Part shown: in pieces, positions 18,165-26,527 of the stretch
Layout: each line of letters opens with the position of its first letter
Position numbering within the stretch: position 1 is the stretch's first letter
From: Treponema bryantii NK4A124
GTDB lineage: Bacteria > Spirochaetota > Spirochaetia > Treponematales > Treponemataceae
Direction: 5' to 3'
Length of the DNA stretch: 64,000 bases
NCBI RefSeq assembly: GCF_000421345.1
Contig: NZ_ATWV01000001.1
Span: forward strand, 62,001-126,000
Notes under the pieces: model-generated
The model's input: the letters and a program-made list of their open reading frames with translations, nothing else
What the model was told of the DNA's origin: nothing
Database searches by the model: none
Made by a program: the position numbers and the translations under genes

Positions 18165-18192
18165 CCGATAATCATAGCGGAGGCTTTCCAAA

Positions 18193-19371
18193 ATGACAAG
18201 ATTTTACAAGAACATAATTCGTGCAGCACTTTTAATTTCACTGCTTTTTTCATATTCAAACCTTTTTGCTGAAAAAATTACAGACAGAGACTTTGGCTTT
18301 TCCCTCGATATTCCGGAAGGCTTTGAAATAGCTGATTATACTCAGGACGGCATGTCTTATATCTTTTCTCATCCCAATATTCCGGTTACCCTGGTTATGA
18401 AAATTACCCAAGAGTCCCAGGCAAAATCTGCAGCTGAAGTACTTAAAAAAAATCTTAATAAGCTTAGCGCCAAGGGAGATACTGATTCTTTTAACTGGAA
18501 CGGAAGTGAATGCGGAATCAGCAGCTTTACCATGACTTTAGATGATAATTATTTCGGCTGGTCTGTTTCGGCTCCAGTAAAAATCAAAGGCTATTATGTA
18601 GTTTTGCTCTGTTATGCACCTGAAAGTAAAAAAGCCTGCGAGCAGTTTATAATTTCTACAGTTAATTCTCTTTGTATTAATGATGAATATCTGAATAGAC
18701 CTGGTATTATTACAAGTTACGCTTTTCCACCGGAAGGACGCAAGGCACTTTCACTTCAAATTGGTGGAAAACAGATAAAAACTTCCCTGGACAAAGTTGA
18801 TGAAGAAGCTGCAAAATTTGTAATTGATCTTGAATATGCAGTTTTAAACCTTTACGCAAACCATAAGATGTGGAAGGAAGCCTGGCAGCGTTATTACAGA
18901 ATGATTTACAGGGACAATGCAGGCCGCCTTCAGCAGACCGCAGCTGATATTTATAAGGCTCTATATCCGGAATTAAAAAAATCAGATCCTCAGACAGCCG
19001 ATATCAAATATGCACAGGCCCTTTTAAGCTGGGTACAGGGCTTTGGCTATGAGCGGGCAAAATCAAAAAATGAATCTGATTTTACCAGCCTTCCTGCGGC
19101 AATCAGCGGAAAAGGCAGTGACTGCGACAGCCGCAGCATGCTTATTTCTGCCCTTTTGAATTATACAGGAATCGACACTGCCCTTTTGATTTCGCGCGAA
19201 TATTCCCATGCCATGGTAGTAACAGACATTCCTGCCCCAGGCCAGACCTTCACCATGGAAGACGGCCGCGAATACCTGATGGGCGAAACCACCGCACATG
19301 TTACATGGGGTACTATCGCCGCCAACCACGCGGATAGAACGAAATGGATGTGCGTATCTTTTGATGAGTAA
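18193..19371 (+). CDS. exported transglutaminase-like protein
   Basis: Protein of 392 residues with a signal peptide (about 1-26), GGAGG at 18179-18183 before the ATG, and no membrane helix after it. The first half is a PsbP-like or unassigned beta domain (ITDRDFGFSLDIPEGFE). The second half has a transglutaminase-like pattern: C311 in GSDCDSRSM, H339 in EYSHAMV and E365 in MGETT, a possible C-H-acidic catalytic set. This suggests a periplasmic cysteine peptidase or a related non-catalytic domain. Substrate unknown. Confidence 0.65.
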   Translation: MTRFYKNIIRAALLISLLFSYSNLFAEKITDRDFGFSLDIPEGFEIADYTQDGMSYIFSHPNIPVTLVMKITQESQAKSAAEVLKKNLNKLSAKGDTDSFNWNGSECGISSFTMTLDDNYFGWSVSAPVKIKGYYVVLLCYAPESKKACEQFIISTVNSLCINDEYLNRPGIITSYAFPPEGRKALSLQIGGKQIKTSLDKVDEEAAKFVIDLEYAVLNLYANHKMWKEAWQRYYRMIYRDNAGRLQQTAADIYKALYPELKKSDPQTADIKYAQALLSWVQGFGYERAKSKNESDFTSLPAAISGKGSDCDSRSMLISALLNYTGIDTALLISREYSHAMVVTDIPAPGQTFTMEDGREYLMGETTAHVTWGTIAANHADRTKWMCVSFDE

Positions 19372-19378
19372 GCTCAGA

Positions 19379-20026
19379 TTACGCTTTCATCAAAAGATCG
19401 TAAACTTCCTTTTCGTTCAATGCGCCTAGCATAGCATCGCGCAAATCCTTATCCTTAAACTTAGCAGAGAAATGCGAAATAGTCTTAAGATAATAAGAAT
19501 GCTGATTATAAGCCGCAGCAATCATAAAGAGAAGATTTACCGGCTGATCATCAATAGTCTGGAAGTCTGCAATAGGCTTGCGGCAAACACCAACAGCCAT
19601 TACAAGGTCAGTTACAGAAGAAAGACGAACGTGAGGAATAGCAATTCCGCGTCCAATTGCAGTAGACATAAGTTCTTCACGCTTAAGGATTTCCTGAATA
19701 AGCTCTGCACCATCTTTTACCTGAGGAGCAGTTGCAAGAACATCTGCAAGCTGAACGAGAGCATCATGCTTTGAAGTCTGATTTATAAATACGATGCGGT
19801 CTGGAGAAAGAATATTTCTTACCTGAACAGTCTGTTCTGACTGTTTTACTGAATCAGAAGAAAGACGGGCATTTACCCAGTTTTCTACTTCTGACTTCTT
19901 AAAACGCCATACAGTTCCGATTTTACCGGCAGGAATCTCACCCTTCTGGGCCCAATCATAAACAGTTCTGTCTGAAACACGAAGATATTTTGCAACTTCT
20001 TCAATTGTAAGGATATCGTCTTCCAT
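19379..20026 (-). CDS. helix-turn-helix / PTS EIIA-Ntr fusion (PtsN-like)
   Basis: Protein of 215 residues. Residues 5-55 form an excisionase/MerR-type helix-turn-helix (ILTIEEVAKYLRVSDRTVYDWAQKG). Residues about 70-215 form an EIIA domain of the fructose/nitrogen type with phosphorylatable H132 in AIPHVRL. Such proteins receive phosphate through HPr-like carriers and act as regulators rather than sugar transporters. The fused DNA-binding domain suggests a direct link between phosphorylation state and transcription. It converges with the transglutaminase-like gene and is divergent from the gene at 20275. Confidence 0.88.
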   Translation of the reverse strand: MEDDILTIEEVAKYLRVSDRTVYDWAQKGEIPAGKIGTVWRFKKSEVENWVNARLSSDSVKQSEQTVQVRNILSPDRIVFINQTSKHDALVQLADVLATAPQVKDGAELIQEILKREELMSTAIGRGIAIPHVRLSSVTDLVMAVGVCRKPIADFQTIDDQPVNLLFMIAAAYNQHSYYLKTISHFSAKFKDKDLRDAMLGALNEKEVYDLLMKA

Positions 20027-20080
20027 TTTTTCCTCGCTTTTTTATATTTTTTTAATCGTTTCGTTTGAAATCCTTGTAAT

Positions 20081-20109
20081 ATTTTGCATACTTTGCGGTA
20101 TTTTGTCAA
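20081..20109 (-). promoter_or_regulatory. predicted promoter of the HTH-PtsN gene
   Basis: On the minus strand a perfect TTGACA (20109-20104), a 17-base spacer and CAAAAT (20086-20081) lie 54 bases before the ATG. GCGAGG precedes the start codon. Confidence 0.55.
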
Positions 20110-20131
20110 TATATATAATAATTTGACTACG

Positions 20132-20218
20132 TAAATATCGCCTTCTCCCGTAAAAAATAGCATAATCCAACGGGATGATGTTGTCTTATGCTATTTTTTA
20201 CTCCGAATGCGATATTTA
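20132..20218. repeat. 87-bp palindrome between divergent genes
   Basis: Outer arms TAAATATCGC (20132-20141) and GCGATATTTA (20209-20218) enclose an inner perfect 16-bp stem, GTAAAAAATAGCATAA (20150-20165) with its complement at 20186-20201, and a 20-base loop. The two stems are separated by unpaired stretches of eight and seven bases. It lies between the start sites of HTH-PtsN and the gene at 20275, so it is not an ordinary terminator. It could be a hairpin-type mobile remnant or a regulatory site. Confidence 0.75.
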
Positions 20219-20274
20219 TCATACACTGTATTACTATAATTGATAAAATACCTTTTATCGGATAAAATGGAGGA

Positions 20275-21336
20275 ATGAAAACTAAAAAACATGTTGGGCT
20301 TGCAATTTTTCTTTTAATCTTTTTTTCAATCATTTATATCATTCTGGCTGCTAAGCCACTAAATAAAGAATACAGTTTTACTCCTGTCTGGAAAATCAGT
20401 ACTGCTAATCCGGTAATTTCAAATAATGCTTCAAAACACAAATCTTATTTTCACCTTGGACAGACACTTGGCTATTTTGATGAAGATGGAAATATTTCAC
20501 TTTATCAAACATTCCCTTCTAAAGTTTCCATTTCAGATTCTTATTTTGCAACTTACAATTCGGAAGCACAAAATACTGATTTTTATAATGCTGATGGTTC
20601 AAAAGCCGGAACTATTCAGGCAAGTGGATTTCCTTATTTTTCTGATAATCTTATTTATGTTTTTTTGCCTGGCGGATGTTCTTTTTCAAAATGTTCTGAA
20701 ACAGGAAGCATCTTATGGACTTTTGAAGGAACCTTCCCTATTACGGCTTTTGTTGCAAAAGAAAAATATACAGCCGTAGGACTTTCTAATGGTTCTATAA
20801 AAGTATTAAATAATGAAAATGGATCTACAGAAATTGACTTCGCCCCAGGTGGAAGCGATTATCCGGTAATTCTTGGAATTGATATTTCTGATGACGGACA
20901 ATACATTGCATCAATTTCAGGCCACAACCAACAGCGCTTTGTCCTTTCACATAGAGAAGAAAATCAGCAGAAAATCATCTATCATAGATTTTTTGATCAC
21001 GATACACCATACCGTACAATTGTTCACTTTAGTAAGGATGGAAAAAGAATCTTCTATAATTACTATCATGGACTTGGCATATATAATCTTGAAACAAAAG
21101 CAGAACGAACGCTGGAGCTGAAAGATAAACTTCTTTCAATACAGGAAACAGACGATTTAACAGTACTTCTGGGAAAAGATAAAAACAACTATACAGTTTC
21201 CATAATTGATAATACTGACACTATGGAAGGTTCATTTTCTTTTACTGCTGATTCAGCCTTTATTCATGCAGCAAAAAACAATATTTATCTTGGAAAGAAT
21301 AATTCAATTTCAAAAATTGCAATTACCAGAGAATAA
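20275..21336 (+). CDS. membrane-anchored beta-propeller-like protein
   Basis: Protein of 353 residues with one N-terminal membrane helix (about 8-27) and a long beta-rich exported part. It has propeller-like blades, for example KYTAVGLSNGSIKVLNNENGSTEI, ISDDGQYIASISG and FSKDGKRIFYNYYHGLGIYNL (WD40/YVTN-like). ATG 20275 is the only possible start, yet GGAGG ends one base before it, an unusually short spacing. It is followed 18 bases later by a LytM-type protein, probably in one operon. Function unknown; a scaffold role is plausible. Confidence 0.6.
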   Translation: MKTKKHVGLAIFLLIFFSIIYIILAAKPLNKEYSFTPVWKISTANPVISNNASKHKSYFHLGQTLGYFDEDGNISLYQTFPSKVSISDSYFATYNSEAQNTDFYNADGSKAGTIQASGFPYFSDNLIYVFLPGGCSFSKCSETGSILWTFEGTFPITAFVAKEKYTAVGLSNGSIKVLNNENGSTEIDFAPGGSDYPVILGIDISDDGQYIASISGHNQQRFVLSHREENQQKIIYHRFFDHDTPYRTIVHFSKDGKRIFYNYYHGLGIYNLETKAERTLELKDKLLSIQETDDLTVLLGKDKNNYTVSIIDNTDTMEGSFSFTADSAFIHAAKNNIYLGKNNSISKIAITRE

Positions 21337-21354
21337 AGTAAAGAGGAGAAGATT

Positions 21355-22218
21355 TTGAAAAAATACTTAACTTTTATTGCAGTAATTCTTATAAGTCTCT
21401 CTGCTTTTGCATTTGACTGGCCTCAGGCAGAAGTTACTAAAAATTCATTTAATTCATATTTCGGACAAAATCGTGGCGGCATTTTAAGTACGTCAATCAT
21501 TTTTTCAGAACCAGAAGAAGTTAAAGCTGCAGAAAACGGTTATATCACTGCAATTATTACAGAAAATAATGATGATTCAGACTTTTTTCCTTCTACTCTC
21601 GGAACAGCAGTTATCATTGCACATAATGATGAATTGATTTCTGTATATGGAAATCTCGATGCAGAAACCCTTACCTTAAAAAATGAAAATGAGCACACTG
21701 TTGATGCAGGTGCAACTATTGCTTCCAGCGGCAATTCAGGCTATCAGGAAAATCATGGAAACCTTGAATTCAAGATTATAGATGCAAAAAATAAATCTGC
21801 CATCAATCCTATAGTTCTTATGCCTCGCGCTCAGGAAGAAATTCCTCTTTCACTTTCAGGAATCATAATTGTAAGCAAAAATAATGATTATTATGATATC
21901 AATACCTATAAAACCTATACTTCAGGTCTTTATAAGGTTTATTTCAAAAGAAATCCCGTTGCATCTCCTTATAAAACATCGGTATCAATTAATGGTGTTA
22001 TTGTAGATCAGCTTTCTTATGATATGATTACACAGGAAAACAACAAGCTTTGTATTATAGGAAAAAAGAAATATACAGATGCTGATATTTTTCCAAATGA
22101 TGATTTACAGTTACTTGGCGAAGCAATGTTTACACCCGGCCGCGTTACATTAGGACTTTCTATTTCTGATATGTTAGGAAATGTTAAACAACTCAATTAT
22201 AATATCGTAATAAGATAA
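21355..22218 (+). CDS. degenerate LytM/M23-like exported protein
   Basis: Protein of 287 residues starting at TTG, with GAGGAG upstream and a signal peptide (about 1-19). Residues about 20-160 follow the M23 peptidase layout, but the zinc ligands are gone: the GGxHxGxD region reads GGILSTSII, and the HLHFEI motif reads NLEFKI in NHGNLEFKIID. It is therefore probably non-catalytic, like LytM factors that activate amidases. The last third (about 165-287) is an unassigned beta domain. Confidence 0.72.
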   Translation: MKKYLTFIAVILISLSAFAFDWPQAEVTKNSFNSYFGQNRGGILSTSIIFSEPEEVKAAENGYITAIITENNDDSDFFPSTLGTAVIIAHNDELISVYGNLDAETLTLKNENEHTVDAGATIASSGNSGYQENHGNLEFKIIDAKNKSAINPIVLMPRAQEEIPLSLSGIIIVSKNNDYYDINTYKTYTSGLYKVYFKRNPVASPYKTSVSINGVIVDQLSYDMITQENNKLCIIGKKKYTDADIFPNDDLQLLGEAMFTPGRVTLGLSISDMLGNVKQLNYNIVIR

Positions 22219-22220
22219 AT

Positions 22221-22249
22221 TTGTTAAATATTTAGTTCCGTGTTAAAAT
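22221..22249 (+). promoter_or_regulatory. predicted promoter of the first phosphohexomutase gene
   Basis: TTGTTA at 22221-22226, a 17-base spacer and TAAAAT at 22244-22249, about 30 bases before the start. Confidence 0.5.
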
Positions 22250-22280
22250 ATTGTAATCAAAGTTTAATGGGAGTATAAAC

Positions 22281-24044
22281 TTGGAACATAATATGATTTT
22301 GTCAGCATCCGGCTGGCGTAAGGTATTTGCAGCATCCGGAGACGAGCAGGATAAAAGTCCTGAAATTACAGAAACTGACAGAAGCATTGCCGTTATTGCG
22401 GCAGATGTTTTTTTTGACTATATCAGCAAGACAAGCGGACAGGAAGCACCTGTTATAGCACTTGGAATAGACGCCCGCCCTACAGGGCCAGCCCTTGCTG
22501 ATGCCATGATTCATGCCCTTGTAAAAAAAGGTGCAATAATCCAGTACAGTGCGGTTACCTCAGCTCCAGAAATTATGGCTTATGCGAAAAAGCTTGATGG
22601 CTTTATTTATATTTCTGCAAGTCATAACCCGGTTGGTCATAACGGAATTAAATTTGGTACAAATGATGGCGGCGTTCTCTGCGGTGCTGAAAATGCTAAG
22701 CTTGTAGAAGACTTTCTGGCCAGACTTAAAGACGATGCAGGAGTTGCAGAGGCCGTAAGAAAAGCTTATTCCTGCACTACTTCAGAAATTAAAGCTGTTT
22801 ATGATATAAAGGACAGTTCAAAACACAATGCCCTTGCCGCATACAAGAACTTCATCAATGAAACAATCACCGGAACTGATAATAAAGAATATCAGACAGA
22901 CTTCTTTGGAATGCTCGATACCTTTATAGCAGAAAAACCTCTTGGTGTTGTATGTGATTTTAACGGCAGTTCCCGCTACCAGTGTATAGACCGCGAATAT
23001 TTTAAAGAACGCCATATCAATTTCTATTCTATAAATGATTTTGAAATTGCCCATGAAATCATTCCGGAAGCAGAAAACCTTGTTCACGTAGCAGCGGAAA
23101 TGGAAAGACTTCATAAAGAAGGACATTCTGAAGTTGTTCTCGGTTATATGCCGGACTGCGACGGTGACCGCGGCAACATAGTTTACTGGGATGAAAAAGT
23201 CTGCAAGGCCGTAATTCTTAAGGCTCAGGAAGTTTTCAGTCTTTCTGTTCTTGCTGAACTCACTTATTCTATCTGGCAGCATGGAGATGAAAAAGACTTT
23301 AAGCCTGCTGTTGCCGTAAACTGCCCTACTTCAATGCGTATTGAAGAAATTGCAGGTGCCCTTGGAGCTCAGGTTTTCCGTGCTGAAGTTGGTGAAGCAA
23401 ATGTTGTAAATCTTGCCCGCGAAAAACGAGCAGAAGGCTATACCGTACGCATTCTCGGAGAAGGCTCAAACGGAGGAACAATTACCTACCCGGCAGCAGT
23501 CCGCGACCCTCTCAATACAATCTTTGCCCTTCTTAAGCTTTTAATGATGAGGGAAAGCGGCCTTTACGAAATGTGGTGCACAAAATCAGGTCAGAAATAT
23601 AATCCTGATTTTACACTTTCTGATGTAATTGCCTCCCTGCCTGTTTATACAACAACCGGAGTTTCTGAACCAAGAGCCGTTCTCAAGGTAAAAACTACAG
23701 ACCACGCAAAGCTTAAGGCTGCATTCCAGAAGGCCTTTGAAGCAGACTGGAAAAAGAAGGCCAGTGACCTTAAAAAGAAATACGGCATTGAAAGTTGGGA
23801 AGCAGTAATTACAAACGGCACAAAAGAAACCCGTGAAGTCAAAGATTTTTCCAAATCTGGAAAAGGCGGCTTGAAGGTAATTTTCAAAGATAAAGAGGCA
23901 AAACCTATAGCCTTTATCTGGATGAGAGGTAGCGGAACAGAGCCTGTATTCCGCATCATGTGCGACGTAAAGGGAAACAAGCCGGAGATGGAAAAGGCAC
24001 TGCTTGCATGGGAAACAGAGCTGATTAAAAAGGCTGATAAATAA
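22281..24044 (+). CDS. phosphoglucomutase/phosphomannomutase family protein
   Basis: Interconverts hexose 1- and 6-phosphates. Protein of 587 residues from TTG 22281, chosen because GGGAG lies seven bases upstream; ATG 22293 would sit 19 bases away. The phosphoserine loop SASHNP has S114. The metal loop is DCDGDRGN, the sugar-binding loop GEGSNGG and the phosphate loop RGSGTEP. The glycine-asparagine variant of the metal loop and the long linkers set it apart from the second mutase at 24201. Specificity for glucose or mannose is not clear. Confidence 0.87.
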   Translation: MEHNMILSASGWRKVFAASGDEQDKSPEITETDRSIAVIAADVFFDYISKTSGQEAPVIALGIDARPTGPALADAMIHALVKKGAIIQYSAVTSAPEIMAYAKKLDGFIYISASHNPVGHNGIKFGTNDGGVLCGAENAKLVEDFLARLKDDAGVAEAVRKAYSCTTSEIKAVYDIKDSSKHNALAAYKNFINETITGTDNKEYQTDFFGMLDTFIAEKPLGVVCDFNGSSRYQCIDREYFKERHINFYSINDFEIAHEIIPEAENLVHVAAEMERLHKEGHSEVVLGYMPDCDGDRGNIVYWDEKVCKAVILKAQEVFSLSVLAELTYSIWQHGDEKDFKPAVAVNCPTSMRIEEIAGALGAQVFRAEVGEANVVNLAREKRAEGYTVRILGEGSNGGTITYPAAVRDPLNTIFALLKLLMMRESGLYEMWCTKSGQKYNPDFTLSDVIASLPVYTTTGVSEPRAVLKVKTTDHAKLKAAFQKAFEADWKKKASDLKKKYGIESWEAVITNGTKETREVKDFSKSGKGGLKVIFKDKEAKPIAFIWMRGSGTEPVFRIMCDVKGNKPEMEKALLAWETELIKKADK

Positions 24045-24047
24045 ATA

Positions 24048-24147
24048 GTGGTTTCGATACGCCCTCCGGGCTACTCAACCACCGGACGTTAGGAAGATTT
24101 CGGGTGGTTGAGTAGTAAGGTGTTAAAGCACCTTACGTATCGAAACC
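24048..24147. repeat. cloverleaf palindromic repeat, family A copy 1
   Basis: GTGGTTTCGATACG, side hairpin GCCC-TCC-GGGC, CTACTCAACCACC, a spacer, then GGTGGTTGAGTAG, side hairpin TAAGGTG-TTAAAG-CACCTTA, and CGTATCGAAACC. Outer and inner arms pair with each other, giving a cruciform with two lateral hairpins. It lies between the two mutase genes. Confidence 0.88.
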
Positions 24148-24150
24148 TCT

Positions 24151-24179
24151 ATGACAAAAGATAAATAAATTTGTATAAT
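24151..24179 (+). promoter_or_regulatory. predicted promoter of the second phosphohexomutase gene
   Basis: ATGACA at 24151-24156, 17 bases, TATAAT at 24174-24179, just downstream of the family A repeat; AGGAG precedes the ATG at 24201. Confidence 0.55.
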
Positions 24180-24200
24180 AAACCTATACAGGAGCTATAA

Positions 24201-25946
24201 ATGGAAAAAGAAGAAATCTTAAAGCGTGCAAAAGCTTACATTGCCGCAGAAAAAGATGAAAGATTCAGCAAGGAAGTTGAAGAACTTATTGCTAAAGAAG
24301 ATTATAAGGAACTTGAAGACCGCTTCTACCAGACACTCGAATTCGGTACTGGTGGACTCCGCGGAATTATGGGTGGCGGAACAAACCGCATGAACACCCT
24401 CGAAATCAATATGGCAACTCAGGGCCTTGCAAACTATGTTCTTAAGGCATTCCCAGACAAGGCAAAGGCCGGAACTTTGAGCGCAGTTGTTGCATATGAC
24501 AGCCGTCTCAACTCAGATGTTTTCGCAGAAGCTACAGCCCTCATTTTTGCTGCAAACGGAATCAAGGCTTACCTTTTCTCTGGCCTTCGCCCAACTCCGG
24601 AATTGTCTTTTGCAATCCGCGAACTCAAGGCTCAGACCGGTGTTGTTGTTACAGCATCTCATAACCCAAGAATGTATAACGGTTACAAGGCTTACTGGGA
24701 TAACGGTGCTCAGGTAATTGAGCCTCATGATGTTGGTATTATTGAAGAAGTAAACAAGGTTACAGAAGTAAAGACTATGTCTAAGGACGAGGCTCTTAAA
24801 TCTGGCAAGCTTGTAATGATTGATAAAGAAATTGATGAAAAATTCTGGGCTATGTGTAAGGCACAGCTTTTCCGCCCGGACCTCATTAAGGAAAAGGCAA
24901 AGGATGTTCGCATCGTTTATACACCGCTCCACGGAACTGGTGCTATGCATGTTGAAAAGGTTCTTGGTGACCTCGGACTCAACATTATAACTGTACCGGA
25001 ACAGAGAAAACCGGACGGAAACTTCCCTACTGTAGAAAAGCCAAATCCAGAAGAAAAGCCAGCTCTTACTCTTGCAGTTGAACTTGCAAAGAAAGAAAAG
25101 GCAGACGGTGTAATGGCAACTGACCCTGATGCAGACCGCTTTGGTACTGCATTCCCTGACAAGGACGGAAACTTCGTACTCCTCAGCGGAAACCAGATGG
25201 GTGCCCTTCTTATGGATTATGTAATGAGTTCAAGAAAAGAACTCGGAAAGATGCCTGCAAATCCTGGCTGTATCCGCTCAATCGTAACATCTCCATTTGG
25301 TGATTACATCTGTAAGAAATACGGCGTAAAGATGTTCGACTGTCTTACAGGCTTTAAGTGGATTGCAGCTAAAGAAGAAGAATTCGAAAAAGCTGGAACA
25401 AACAACTACGTATTCGGTCTTGAAGAGAGCTACGGTTATAAGATTGAAAAAGAAGTAATGGATAAGGATGGTGTTTCTGCTGCCGCTATGTGTGCAGAAA
25501 TGATTCTTTATTGGAGAAGCAGGGGTAAGAGCCTGCTTGAGCATCTTGATGATATGTACAAAGAGTATGGTTACTTCGAAGACCGTGCTATTTCTCAGTA
25601 CTTCCCAGGAGCTCAGGGTGGCGAAACAATGAAGGCTATGATGGCCAGCATGAGAAGCAATCCTCCGGCAACTCTTGGTGGAGAAAAGATTCTCAAGGTT
25701 CGTGACCTCTTGTGTGATCCAGATCTTCCAAAGAGCAACGTTCTTCAGTTCTATCTTGAAAGCGGAACAATTGTAAGTGCCCGCCCTTCTGGAACAGAGC
25801 CTAAGATTAAGTTCTACATCAACTCTATGATTCCTGCAGGAGACGGTTCAGATGCATGGTTAGCTGAAGCTAAAAAGAAGGCCGGCGTTCTTTGTGATGG
25901 AATCTCTGCTGATATTCAGAAGATTATTGATGCAGCATCCAAATAA
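24201..25946 (+). CDS. phospho-sugar mutase (phosphoglucomutase type)
   Basis: Alpha-D-phosphohexomutase of 581 residues, the length of bacterial PgcA-type glucose mutases. The N-terminal part has FGTGGLRGIMGGG. The phosphoserine loop TASHNP has S153. The metal loop is DPDADRFG, sugar-binding GLEESYGY lies near residue 410, and the phosphate loop is RPSGTEPKIKFY. It likely links glycolysis with glucose-1-phosphate, the substrate of RfbA at 15264. Its 3' end overlaps the exonuclease gene by 17 bases. Confidence 0.92.
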   Translation: MEKEEILKRAKAYIAAEKDERFSKEVEELIAKEDYKELEDRFYQTLEFGTGGLRGIMGGGTNRMNTLEINMATQGLANYVLKAFPDKAKAGTLSAVVAYDSRLNSDVFAEATALIFAANGIKAYLFSGLRPTPELSFAIRELKAQTGVVVTASHNPRMYNGYKAYWDNGAQVIEPHDVGIIEEVNKVTEVKTMSKDEALKSGKLVMIDKEIDEKFWAMCKAQLFRPDLIKEKAKDVRIVYTPLHGTGAMHVEKVLGDLGLNIITVPEQRKPDGNFPTVEKPNPEEKPALTLAVELAKKEKADGVMATDPDADRFGTAFPDKDGNFVLLSGNQMGALLMDYVMSSRKELGKMPANPGCIRSIVTSPFGDYICKKYGVKMFDCLTGFKWIAAKEEEFEKAGTNNYVFGLEESYGYKIEKEVMDKDGVSAAAMCAEMILYWRSRGKSLLEHLDDMYKEYGYFEDRAISQYFPGAQGGETMKAMMASMRSNPPATLGGEKILKVRDLLCDPDLPKSNVLQFYLESGTIVSARPSGTEPKIKFYINSMIPAGDGSDAWLAEAKKKAGVLCDGISADIQKIIDAASK

Positions 25947-26493
25947 AAAAATTACTGATTTAAGAAGACTGCGCAAGCTTTACGAAGAAGGCGCAGTCTT
26001 CACTGCCTTTGATACGGAAACAAGTGGAATTACTCCCACTACAAGCCGTATCATAGAAATAGGTGCCGTCCGATTTACAAAGGACGGCATTATTTCTAAA
26101 TGGTCAAAGCTTTTTGATCCGGATCAGATACTTTCACCTTTTATAATAAATCTTACTCACATAACTCAGGAAATGGTTGATGCAGCAGATCCGATAAATA
26201 AGCACATCCGAAACTTTTTGGCTTTTCTCGACTCTTCAATAATTGTTGCCCACAATGCCCAGTTTGACTTAAACTTTCTTAATGCTGAATGTGAAAACTG
26301 TGGACTTCCGCTTACAAAAAATCAGGCAGTAGACACCCTGCAGCTTTCCCGTATTTTAATTCCGGAAGCCCAATATCATAAACTTGATTTTCTTGCTGAT
26401 TTTCTGGGAATAGACAAAGGCTCTTCGCATCGTGCTTTAGACGATGCAATTACCTGTATGGAACTTTTTAATAAGTGTTTGGAGAGAAGATAG
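25930..26493 (+). CDS. DnaQ-like 3'-5' exonuclease
   Basis: Start placed at ATG 25930, giving 187 residues; a longer open frame would overlap the mutase gene further. The DEDDh exonuclease motifs are all present: AFDTETSG (D, E), HNAQFDLNF (D) and SSHRALDDA (H, D). Such proteins act as the proofreading subunit of DNA polymerase III or as stand-alone exonucleases. The absence of a polymerase-binding tail suggests a stand-alone or epsilon-like role, which cannot be decided here. Overlap with the upstream gene suggests translational coupling. Confidence 0.87.
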   Translation: MQHPNKKITDLRRLRKLYEEGAVFTAFDTETSGITPTTSRIIEIGAVRFTKDGIISKWSKLFDPDQILSPFIINLTHITQEMVDAADPINKHIRNFLAFLDSSIIVAHNAQFDLNFLNAECENCGLPLTKNQAVDTLQLSRILIPEAQYHKLDFLADFLGIDKGSSHRALDDAITCMELFNKCLERR

Positions 26494-26495
26494 CA

Positions 26496-26520
26496 GGTGG
26501 TTTCGACAGGCTCAACCACC
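26496..26520. repeat. mini copy of repeat family A
   Basis: GGTGGTT, loop TCGACAGGCTC, AACCACC: the outer and inner arm ends of the family A element fused without side hairpins. It lies three bases after the exonuclease stop and eight bases before the convergent LysM gene's end. Confidence 0.7.
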
Positions 26521-26527
26521 GCTGCAT

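Noticed and set aside
22818-23282. 154-residue minus-strand open frame inside the first mutase gene
   Set aside because: Shadow of the intact mutase frame; no domain or start signal.
24048-24147. Repeat taken as CRISPR or as a tRNA-like gene
   Set aside because: Copies are dispersed singly with no regular spacers, and the side hairpins do not make a tRNA.
25894-25929. Longer start for the exonuclease at 25894
   Set aside because: It adds residues with no similarity to the family and overlaps the mutase gene further.
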